From Chrysoperla carnea (taxonomy: Eukaryota; Arthropoda; Insecta; Neuroptera; Chrysopidae), in NCBI RefSeq assembly GCF_905475395.1, contig NC_058342.1, forward strand, positions 25,392,640-25,456,639: DNA of 64,000 nucleotides, read 5' to 3'. Below, piece by piece: positions 56,169-64,000 of this stretch; the stretch's first letter is position 1; each line of letters opens with the position of its first letter. Under the pieces are notes generated by a model. It was not told the DNA's origin. It saw only the letters and a program-made list of their open reading frames with translations, and searched no databases. The position numbers and the translations under genes were made by a program.

Positions 56169-56505
56169 ATACCAAGTGTGTTTGTACCACCTAGGCATAT
56201 ACATATCTGTAGTATGACTGAATACATTCGTTTAGTAATGCATCTAAGCGAGAGGTATTATATACATGTATTGTAAGACTACAGATACGATATGACAGAT
56301 CTTCTGTTGTATGCATGCAGAGAGTGGGAGTTTTGTTGCAAACAAATATTATTAATTGACTAAATAACTCCCACTCTCCAAGCGTCTTCCAACTAATGTT
56401 CAATACATGTATATAATACCTCTCGCATAGATGCATTACTAAACGGATGTATTCTGTCATACTACAGATATGTATATGCCTAGATGGTACAAACACACAT
56501 GGTAT
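56169..56505. repeat. long foldback element, 105 bp arms
   Basis: The left arm 56169-56273 and right arm 56401-56505 pair over their length: GGCATATACATATCTGTAGT / ACTACAGATATGTATATGCC, GTAATGCATCTA / TAGATGCATTAC and GAGAGGTATTATATACATGT / ACATGTATATAATACCTCTC. The 127 bp centre holds an inner pair AGAGTGGGAGTT / AACTCCCACTCT. The minus-strand 101-residue frame here is not gene-like. Confidence 0.75.
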
Positions 56506-57144
56506 ATTTTAACGTAAAGTCAGGAGCAATAAAATCATAGCCCGTCCTACCATCCCTATATATTATAAATGTGAAAGTAAGGAAGTTTGTTTGTTAGTTT
56601 GTTAAAAGTCAAAAACTGCTCAATGAAGGTCATGATAAAAAATTCGGATTTATAAATCGTAAACTTCGGATTAAAAATAAATAAACATATTCTTACTTCA
56701 AATAATCTAGGGTTTCACTTCTTAAATGCTTTCTTCAAATGAATAGAGACGGTTTTGCCAAAATTTTATAGAAATTGTCATCGTTTAGCAGACAAAAACA
56801 CTTGAAATAACATGGCGAATCCGAAATTAACGCTTCATAAATTCGACTTTTTTATCAAGGGAAAGACCGTACTTAAATATGAAGCAATAAAAACTGCGAA
56901 AATCAATATTTCGATATAAAAAGGGCGAAGAGTGGTTCGGAAACTGCAACTCTCAAAAGGCACATTCGTGACCAAAACCCAACCTACATACCGATTTCCA
57001 ACCTTGTAGCATAGTACTTGAGTAGATATAAAAACTTCGAAAAAGCAGAAATCTCGCCCAAAATTCCTCCCCCCCCCCCTTAATAAAACCGATCCACCTA
57101 ATAAACAACTCAACATAACGAATTTCAGCTCATTTGAACTTAAA
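56506..57144. other. intergenic DNA with transposon-tail-like word
   Basis: TATATTATAAATGTGAAAGT followed by AAGGAAGTTTGTTTGTTAG at 56563-56600 resembles a widespread interspersed repeat word in insects. A C10 tract is at about 57067-57078. The minus-strand frame 56835-57116 has no domain. Confidence 0.35.
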
Positions 57145-57250
57145 GGGGTTACTAGGTATCTTCAATAACCCACATATTGTCTTCTGGGAGTCATGAAACA
57201 GATTTATAACATATCCCCACACCTCTCCTTTGACCTTCGATACAGTGCAT
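57145..57250 (-). repeat. dispersed repeat I, inverted copy
   Basis: On the minus strand: GTATCGAAGGTCAAAGGAGA, GGTGTGGGGATATGTTATAA and ATCTGTTTCATGACT, as at 44415-44520. Confidence 0.5.
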
Positions 57251-57635
57251 AAGTCTATATTTACGGGGGAAATATGACTAAAAACAAAGTTCTGTGAGTA
57301 GTAAAGGCCATTAGCAAAAATAAAATAATACCAATACCAGTTTGAAATTAAAAATCTATTTATATCTTTTGCAGTTACTTATAGTTCTTTTTTTTTTTTA
57401 AATATGGCTGCGCTAATGTTTGTAGTGTTAGAATAGGGGAAAATGTTAAGGACGATGTAGATTTTCCGAACTCTTTTCTCCATAAGTGTAAGCAGTGGCG
57501 TAACTATACCATCTGGGGCCCGTGCAAATTCTTTTGATGGGACCCTATCAGTAAAAATCGTCACGTTGGTTGTACTTAGTTTAATTTTAATAAAACACTT
57601 AAGTAGTTATCCAACAATAATAACAATTTTGTTAT
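57251..57635. other. intergenic DNA, possible transposon end
   Basis: CAGTGGCGTAACTATACCAT followed by CTGGGGCCCGTGCAAATTC at about 57492-57530 resembles the terminus of a cut-and-paste element; no partner end was found. Confidence 0.3.
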
Positions 57636-57944
57636 ACTTATATTTAACAATTTTAAAAATATTGATGCTAAGACCAAAATTTTGGTATTTCTGTGTATAA
57701 AATCAACTAATTAGTCCATTTCTGGCTGTCTGTCTGTCGACACGATAACTCAAAAACGAAAAGAGATATCAAGCTGAAATTTTTATAGCGTGCTGAGGAC
57801 GTAAAAAGTTAAATGTAAAAAATGTTCCTTATAAAAAAAAAACTTTTGTCTGAAACATTTATTTGTAAAAAGCGTCATCAACACTGTCTATACATGGTAT
57901 TTCAATAATTAACTCAGTCAATTGTTTGTTTTCACTTGTTTTAT
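57636..57944 (+). repeat. R1 repeat with internal deletion
   Basis: Starts in the ATATTGATGCTA block, loses the section from GAGGTCGAG to GAACAAAAG, and reaches the proper GTTTTCACTTG end. It lies about 200 bp before the second tRNA-Arg. Confidence 0.7.
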
Positions 57945-57984
57945 ATCTTTCCTATACTGATGTAACCAAGTGGTAAAAAAGATG

Positions 57985-58102
57985 ATAGAGTTTTATCAAA
58001 CCAAAGTGGCACTGAACAAGAGAGAGTGTAGATACGAGTGCACATACAAATACATCATACATTCTCTCTTGCTCGGTGCCACTTTGGTTTGATAGAACTC
58101 TA
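57985..58102. repeat. precursor-like hairpin, 45 bp arms
   Basis: TAGAGTT-TATCAAACCAAA and AGTGGCAC on the left pair with GTGCCACT and TTTGGTTTGATAGAACTCTA on the right; GAACAAGAGAGAGTGTA pairs with TACATTCTCTCTTGCTC. The loop is about 28 bases. Few mismatches. The geometry would allow a small-RNA precursor, but a young MITE is equally possible. Confidence 0.7.
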
Positions 58103-58148
58103 CAGATGAATAGCTATGATTCAATAACTAATAATTAAAAAATATATT

Positions 58149-58221
58149 CGATCTTGCCAGGATTCGAACCTGGAATCTTCTGATCCGTAGTCAGACGCGT
58201 TATCCGTTGCGCCACAAGACC
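58149..58221 (-). tRNA. tRNA-Arg(ACG), second copy
   Basis: Same cloverleaf as 23151-23223 with one transition in the D-arm/anticodon-stem region (GACGCG against GATGCG on the plus strand). Short flanks on both sides are also similar, so the copies arose by local duplication. Confidence 0.95.
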
Positions 58222-58261
58222 TGTATATGTCCCAAATGAAATTAGCAGAAAAATAAATTTT

Positions 58262-58505
58262 TAGGTTAATGATTTCCACCAGTATAAATCCGGACTCTAG
58301 TGTCTGTGAAACCCTCAAATTTAACTCTAGATCCACGCCTGTTTTCAGATAAATTTTTGGTTAAATAAGTCTAATTTTAAAATAAAAAATAAATTTAGTT
58401 TTTTTTCTCCTATTTTATTACTTGAACATACCTAGAATTCATACTTTTCTTATTCTGCATAAATCAACTTGCTCCCCTATTTGCCATCGGCTGGCGACGC
58501 CCTAG
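58262..58505 (+). mobile_element. R2 unique half
   Basis: From ATGATTTCCACCAGTATAAA to CTATTTGCCATCGGCTGGCG ACGCC. Inserted just after the tRNA-Arg, separating it from flank J. Confidence 0.7.
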
Positions 58506-59769
58506 AACCATAGAATAATAAAAAAAATGCATGTGATTTTATAAATATTCCACCAACTTCCCCTATATGCTATTTAAGCATTTTATGATATGTTTGACTA
58601 ATGCTTGTGTTATTATCTAGGCTGTAATATATCGTTATTTATCTGATCAGTTTTTTATTACTATTTGTTGTTGAGTTTTATCTGAACGAAAACAATTTTT
58701 CATTTCTTCAAGAAACAATATGTTTAAGAAATCTATATACCTGCGTATAGACTAATAAAGTATCTCTGCCATTTATTGAGCCCAAAAAAACTTTTGAGAA
58801 ACTTATTTAGAAAATGGAACACATTCGCTACTACAGTTTTCGCTAGAAAAATTCTCAAAGCTAGCACTTTTAACATCTCATATGAGCAGAAGTCATGAAG
58901 AAAAACGTAAACAACTTTTGACGTAGCGATAAGAAAGTTATAAAAAACAAATGATATACAGATATAACGGTAGTGAAGACCTGTACCAAACGTCATTAAA
59001 ATCACGTCTACAATTTTGTTTTTTTTTATGTTCAAAAGTGAAAAATTGAAAAATTGATTTGTCTGCGCCATAATACGCGATAAGAAATGGCAACACCGCT
59101 ATATTATATTAAATATTGATTGAAGTCAGTTTCTTGATAATTATAAACTTTTCAAGACCAATTTTCTTTGGTAGTAAACTAATCACAGCTTCCAACCCTT
59201 AATATGAAAAAATTAACACATAACATAATAAATGTATTTGTTATCATTTTCTTCCGAATATAATATACTTTATTAACTAAAATAATTAACGTTTTACCAC
59301 AAATAACCACTTTTGAGCTAATTTCCATTTCTTCTTCCAGATTCACACATTTATTCCAAGTATAAATAAATAAAGTTAGGCTAGAATAATTTCGCAAATA
59401 GTAATTTGCTGTAGAGTTGGTTCAATTTGTGTTAGATCTTACCGAGAAAATGAATGATATACATATGTAATGTGGAATGAACTAACTCTATATGATTTGT
59501 ACCATATTTTGAACAGGAGTGCCAACCTGGATATTCGACATTGCCAGATGTTGCCAGATAAATAAATGAAATTTTGAAAATTCCTTTGGAGGAAATATTT
59601 TTGAAAATCTAAACTTTGAAATATGCTCACAAAAAAATTGATCTTTCAAAACTTTTGACCAGAATACAGCCTTAAGTTTAAAATTCCATCATTTTTAAAT
59701 GAAAAACTTTTTAATATTTAAGATACTTATAATTAATAGGGTATATTTAATATTTATGAATTTTTTTTT
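58506..59769. other. intergenic DNA, nothing recognised
   Basis: Minus-strand frames of 112, 72 and 63 residues (58733-59071, 59179-59397, 59439-59630) have AT-driven composition (Phe, Ile, Lys, Asn) and no domain I can name. Confidence 0.4.
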
Positions 59770-60030
59770 TCGCATTTCTTAATAAGATATGAAAATATCG
59801 TAAAGAAGAGAAGACAAAAAGTGAAATTAAAATTCAATTCGGCCCAGAAATACGGATAATATAAGCATTTAAAACTGCTTATTAGACATATATTAGACAG
59901 AAACATCGTACATAGTATTTGGCGTCGTATATACTATTTTTGTCATAAGAATTTCATGCTAAATCCTGCTTTACTAGAAAAAGATACAAACAAATCTTTG
60001 ATGGCTTTCATCTTGATTGTTTTTATTTAG
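59770..60030 (+). repeat. duplicated flank J (copy 2)
   Basis: Partner of 23480-23690, with an extra stretch of about 60 bp (about 59900-59965) relative to copy 1. Confidence 0.65.
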
Positions 60031-60286
60031 ATTAAATATAGCGAAATTTTGAATTTTTGTAGCTTGTTAATTCAAACATGAGATTGAAAAAAAATAAAAT
60101 CATTGAGAGTCACTTCTAGAGATGATCATAGATAAACTTTAACAATATATTCGTGACTTAAGTTAAAACGAATTATTTTTTTCGAGTTATAAATTTAGCA
60201 AATATTTTAATGTGAACCTGCAAATTTGTCTCACTTATAGGTATAAATTCACAGGCTCTAATTCATCATCGTGAAAATGCATGGGC

Positions 60287-61380
60287 GTCACCAAGAGGGG
60301 CAAAGCACCCATGAATTTTTAAAGAAAAAGTTTTCTCCCAAAAGTTGACTCCTTTAACCCTCTTAATATTATCGAATGGGCTTAGTATGAAATAAGAATC
60401 AAAGAAATTACCGACAAATTTTCAATCCACCATCTTTTATATTTTTTTTAGAAAATTTTTTCACTTATTAGGACCCTCAGGGGTAAACAAAATTATTTAC
60501 GAAAACATGTTTCAAACAAAAGTTTAATTTATAATTTATAAGAAACATTTTTTACACTGAAACTTTTGTTCTATCACTTATGGTTTACAAGATAGGCCAA
60601 ATGGACTTTTGAACTTAAACTCACCTTTTATGTCCTGAGCACGATATAAACAAATTTCAGCTCGATATCTCTTTTAGTTTTTGAGTTATTATGTTGATGG
60701 CCAGACAAACGGGAATGGACTAATTAGGTTAATTTTACGAACGCCTATATAAAAATTTTGTTTCTAACATCAATATATCTAACCGTTACAAACTTAATAT
60801 ACTCTGACATTTCATATATAGGATATAAAAACTAAATAAAATCATTTTTAAAAACAAGCTTTTAGGAATAGGATCCCTATAAGATGAAAGTGGAAACAAG
60901 AAATAGCAGAAAAATAAATTTTTAGGTAGGCGATTTCCACCAGTATAAATCCAGATTCCTGTGTCTGTGAAAACCCAAAATTTAACAGTAGATCCACGAA
61001 TGTTTTCTAACTTATCTATCAATATATCTAAGCCTTACAAACTTGGGACTAAACTTAATATACTTTGATATATTTCATATATAGAGTATCAAAACTAAAT
61101 AAAATCAATTTTAAAAACAAGTTTTTAGGAAAAGGGTCCCTATAAAATAAAAGAGGAAACAAATAAATAGGAGAAAAATTAGGTAAACGATTTCCACCAG
61201 TATAAATTCGGACTTCCCAAAATTTAACTCTAGATCCACGCCAGTTTTCAGATAAATTTATGGTTAAATAAGTCTAATTTTAAATTAAAAAATAAATTTT
61301 TTCAACATACTAGAATTCATACTTTTCCTATTCTACATAAATCAATTTGTCCACCCTATTTGCCATCGGCTGGCGAGTTC
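60287..61380 (-). mobile_element. R2 composite element with an internal tandem duplication
   Basis: Outer ends: GGGCGTCACCAAGAGGGGCA on the left and CTATTTGCCATCGGCTGGCG on the right, imperfect inverted partners. The R1-like half is at 60287-60835 and the unique half at 60880-61380. A segment of about 250-265 bp, from CAATATATCTAA through AACAAG-TTTTAGGAA to GATTTCCACCAGTATAAAT, occurs twice (60773-61020 and 61021-61290). Confidence 0.7.
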
Positions 61381-61644
61381 CTTGTGAAAAATTACTTAAA
61401 GTAATCAAAGAAAATTCGATGAAAATCAAGGTTAAAAAACGAGTCGGATGAAATTGCAATATAAAACAATGATTATAATTTTTTGCTATAGATACTTTTT
61501 TGACTAAATAAAATATTTAAAGTATATATTAGTATATAAGGTTTATGATACCATCAATAGTATATATAATTACATTATATATGCTAGAAATATCAACAAT
61601 ATGTGTAGTGGATACATGTCTTGTAGTATATATGTATATACACA

Positions 61645-61682
<38 letters not shown>

Positions 61683-61956
61683 TACCTAATATTTTGTAGA
61701 TGAAGGGTAAGGTATTGTATCTCACCCACCAGTCCACGAGAGAGAGTTAACGCTATCGAATAGTTCAGCTCTTGGCGGGTGTTTTAATGATTAGCATAAC
61801 CGGTTGATCCGGTCTGAATACACACATACACATATACACGAACATGTAAGATACGTGTATATACTTTTTTTTACCTCTATATAAAGATTACTTACTTAGG
61901 TTGCATTATTTGAGATCTTCGATCTCATAGACTTTAGCGCTTTTCTAGGACCAAGG
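61381..61956. other. intergenic DNA with microsatellite
   Basis: Contains the (TA)n below and a GC-richer patch at 61720-61800 that shares AGCTCTTGGCGG and ACGCTA with 51370-51405. Confidence 0.4.
61647..61678. repeat. (TA)16 microsatellite
   Basis: Uninterrupted TA dinucleotides. Confidence 0.9.
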
Positions 61957-62050
61957 ACGTCGCTAGTCGATGACAAATAGGGATGCAAGTTGATTAATGG
62001 AGAATAGGAAAAGTATGAGTTCTAGGTATGTTCAAGTAAAAACATAGGAG

Positions 62051-62580
62051 AAACAAGTGAAAACAAACAATTGACTTAATTGTTGAAATACCATGCATAG
62101 TCAGTGTTGATTTCTTTATCACATTACACATACATACATGTGACACATACATAACTGATAATCAAGTATAGTACATATTATAAAATTTCCGCCTAATTGG
62201 CGCCCTCACGGGTAAACAGAGATGTTTACGAAAAAATGTTTCAAACAAAAGTTGTTTAATTTTTGATAAGGAACATTTTTTACATTTAAACTTTTATTCT
62301 ATCTCTAACGGTTTACAAGATGGGTCCTACGGACCCAAGACCCAGTTGACCTATGATGCTCATTTACGAACTTGACCTCACTTTTTACGTCCTGAGTACG
62401 CTGTTCAGCTCGATATCTTTTTTCATTTTTGAGTTATCGTGTCCACAGACGGACGGACGGACAGCCGGAAGTGGACTAATTAGGTGATTCTATGAACACC
62501 TATGAAAAAATTTTTTTCCTAGCATCATTATTTTTAAGCGTTACAAACTTGGGACTAAACTTAATATACTATGTATATAC
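62051..62580 (-). repeat. R1 repeat, full-length, left partner of a palindrome
   Basis: Complete minus-strand copy, from CAAGTGAAAAC to TATACTATGTATA, with the GGGTCCTACGGACCC palindrome intact. Confidence 0.8.
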
Positions 62581-62585
62581 TAATA

Positions 62586-62960
62586 CCGTCTGTAAACTCG
62601 ATAACTCAAAAACAAAAAAAGATATCAAGCTGAAATTTTTACAGCGTACTCAGGACATAAAAAGTGAGGTCGAGTTCGTAAATGAGCAACATAGTTCAAT
62701 TGGGTATTGGGTCCGTAGGTACCATTTTGTAAACCGTTAGAGATAGAACAAAAGTTTAAATGTAAAAAAATTTTCCTGATAAAATAACCAACTTTTGTTT
62801 GAAACATTTTTTCGTAAACATCACTGTTTACCCGTGAGGGTGCAAATTAGGCGCAAATTGTATAGTATGTATAATAGTGTAATGTGATAATAGTCATCAA
62901 CACTGTCTATACATGGTATTTCAATAATTAACTCAGTCCATTGTTTATTTTCACTTGTTT
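62586..62960 (+). repeat. R1 repeat, 5' truncated, right partner of a palindrome
   Basis: Starts inside the core at CCGTCTGTAAACTCG and runs to TTTTCACTTG. With the preceding copy it forms an inverted repeat with arms of about 375 bp. The arms differ at several bases, so it is not a fresh fold-back. Confidence 0.8.
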
Positions 62961-63775
62961 ATTTTAAAATAAGACTTATTAAACTTTAAATTTATCTGAA
63001 AACAGGCGTGGATCTACTGTTAAATTTTGGGTTTTCACAGACACAGGAATCTGGATTTATACTGGTGGAAATCGTCTACCTAAAAATTTATTTTTCTGCT
63101 ATTTCTTTTTCCACTTTGATCTTATAGGGGTCCCTTTCCTAAAAGCTTGTTTTTAAAAATGATTTTGTTTAGTTTTTATATCCTATATATGAAATGTCAA
63201 AGTATATTAAGTTTGTTACGCTTATATATATCGATGTTAGAAACAAAATTTTAATATAGTTGCTCGTAAAATTAACCTAATTAGTCTATTTCAGTTTGTC
63301 TGCCCATCAACACAATAACTCAAAAACGAAAAGAGATATCGAGCTGAAATTTGTTTATATCGTGCTCAGGAAATAAAAAGTGAGTTTAAGTTCAAAAGTC
63401 CATTTGGTCTTGGATCCGTAGGACCCATCTTGTAAACCATAAGAGATAGAACAAAAGTGTCAGTGTAAAAAATTAAACTTTTCTTTGAAATTTTTTTTCT
63501 TAAATTACTTTGTTTTCCCCGGAGGGTCCAAATTAGGGCAAAAATTTAGTTTTCTTTTTCTCAAAAACTATAAAAGATGGTGAGTTAAAATTTATAGGTA
63601 GCTTAATTGATTCTAATTTCATACTAAACCAATTCAATAATATCAAGGGGGTTAAAGGAGTCAACTTTTGTGAGTAAATTTTTTGTTTAAAAACTCGTGG
63701 TTGCTTTGAACTATTCTTGTAAATCTCTAGAAAGGGGTAGCTGCCCCTATGTGCTTCCTTTTGGCGATGCCCATA

Positions 63776-64000
63776 CTTAGGACTAAATCAAAATTTCAGA
63801 AAATCCGGTAATCGTTCCAATAAAATCAGAAATTTTATTTTTGTCATACCTAAGGCTTTTTTTTCGTATGAGGACTCTTGAAATTTAGCCAGCTAGTCAT
63901 TTTATTTTTCATAGCAATAAGTACATAAATTAGCCAGTTTTTTAATTTCAAAAATTTACTTTTTTTGTAAATTGCAATTCTAACTCTTCCGACTCAAAAG
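63776..64000. other. AT-rich DNA to the window edge
   Basis: No feature seen. Confidence 0.4.

Larger units (their letters stand above)
61957..63775 (+). mobile_element. R2 composite element interrupted by two R1 copies
   Basis: The left end GACGTCGCTAGTCGATGACA AATAGGG is the inverted partner of the right end CTATGTGCTTCCTTTTGGCG ATGCCC. The unique half breaks off after ACATAGGAG at 62050 and resumes at about 62961 with TTTTAAAATAAGACTTATTA, exactly where intact copies continue. The R1-like half follows at 63172-63775. Without the insert the element is about 900 bp. Confidence 0.75.

Noticed and set aside
57492-57560. CAGTGGCGTAACTA transposon terminus
   Set aside because: Looks like a cut-and-paste element end, but no partner end or second copy was found, so it was not listed as an element.
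58121-58336. 71-residue minus-strand frame
   Set aside because: Runs through the tRNA-Arg gene and an R2 end; not coding.
58733-59071. 112-residue minus-strand frame
   Set aside because: Low-complexity Phe/Ile/Asn composition, no domain and no splice support.
61370-61800. Shared AGCTCTTGGCGG words at 51390 and 61770 as an insulator motif
   Set aside because: Only two short matches; no basis for assigning a protein-binding role.
1-64000. CRISPR array or bacterial-type operon
   Set aside because: No regularly spaced short direct repeats; gene structure is intron-rich and animal.

Overview
The window is AT-rich nuclear DNA from an animal, most likely an insect. Three things point that way. 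It holds two intron-rich genes with clear animal relatives, a Striatin-interacting protein (Strip/STRIP1) and a 5-aminolevulinate synthase (ALAS) with N-terminal Cys-Pro haem motifs. One short tract matches the insect telomere unit TTAGG. The interspersed DNA is dominated by Tc1/mariner and pogo remnants and small inverted-repeat elements. The order cannot be fixed from the sequence alone.

Layout. 1-2.4 kb: a diverged repeat copy and a two-exon gene for a small membrane protein that I do not recognise. 2.5-3.2 kb: an inverted-repeat element. 4.6-14.6 kb: Strip on the + strand, 13 exons that splice cleanly in frame to 824 residues, plus one candidate extra in-frame exon coding for an Arg-rich segment. 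Its introns hold transposon remnants and repeats. 14.6-39 kb: no protein gene, but an assortment of small DNA transposons, one tRNA-Arg, three tRNA-Thr and many repeat copies. 39.4-44.2 kb: ALAS on the + strand, six exons, 566 residues. 44.2-64 kb: no protein gene, three more tRNA-Thr, a second tRNA-Arg, a SINE-like element, a pair of heat-shock-element-like sites without a visible gene, and several long hairpins.

Two repeat families structure the intergenic DNA. R1 is about 540 bp; it opens near TATACC-TGTATATATG, ends near GTTTTCACTTG and carries a conserved core with the palindrome TGGGTCCGTAGGACCCA. R2 is a composite with inverted termini close to GGCGTCGCCA..GGCAAATAG; one half is unique and the other contains an R1-like core. 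At 61957-63775 an R2 copy is interrupted by two R1 copies in inverted orientation, which orders the insertions in time.

The tRNA genes have moved by duplication. The two tRNA-Arg(ACG) genes sit in paralogous segments (R1, tRNA, then a shared flank). Two tRNA-Thr(TGT) genes lie in the arms of a roughly 190 bp inverted duplication, and three more are packed in alternating orientation within 450 bp.

The three protein genes show no functional link: Strip is a STRIPAK signalling scaffold, ALAS is the first enzyme of haem synthesis, and the small membrane protein is unknown. Exon boundaries were set by reading GT/AG sites and checking that the joined frame matches the remembered human proteins; no alignment software was used. 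Repeat boundaries are by eye and accurate to perhaps 5-20 bases.
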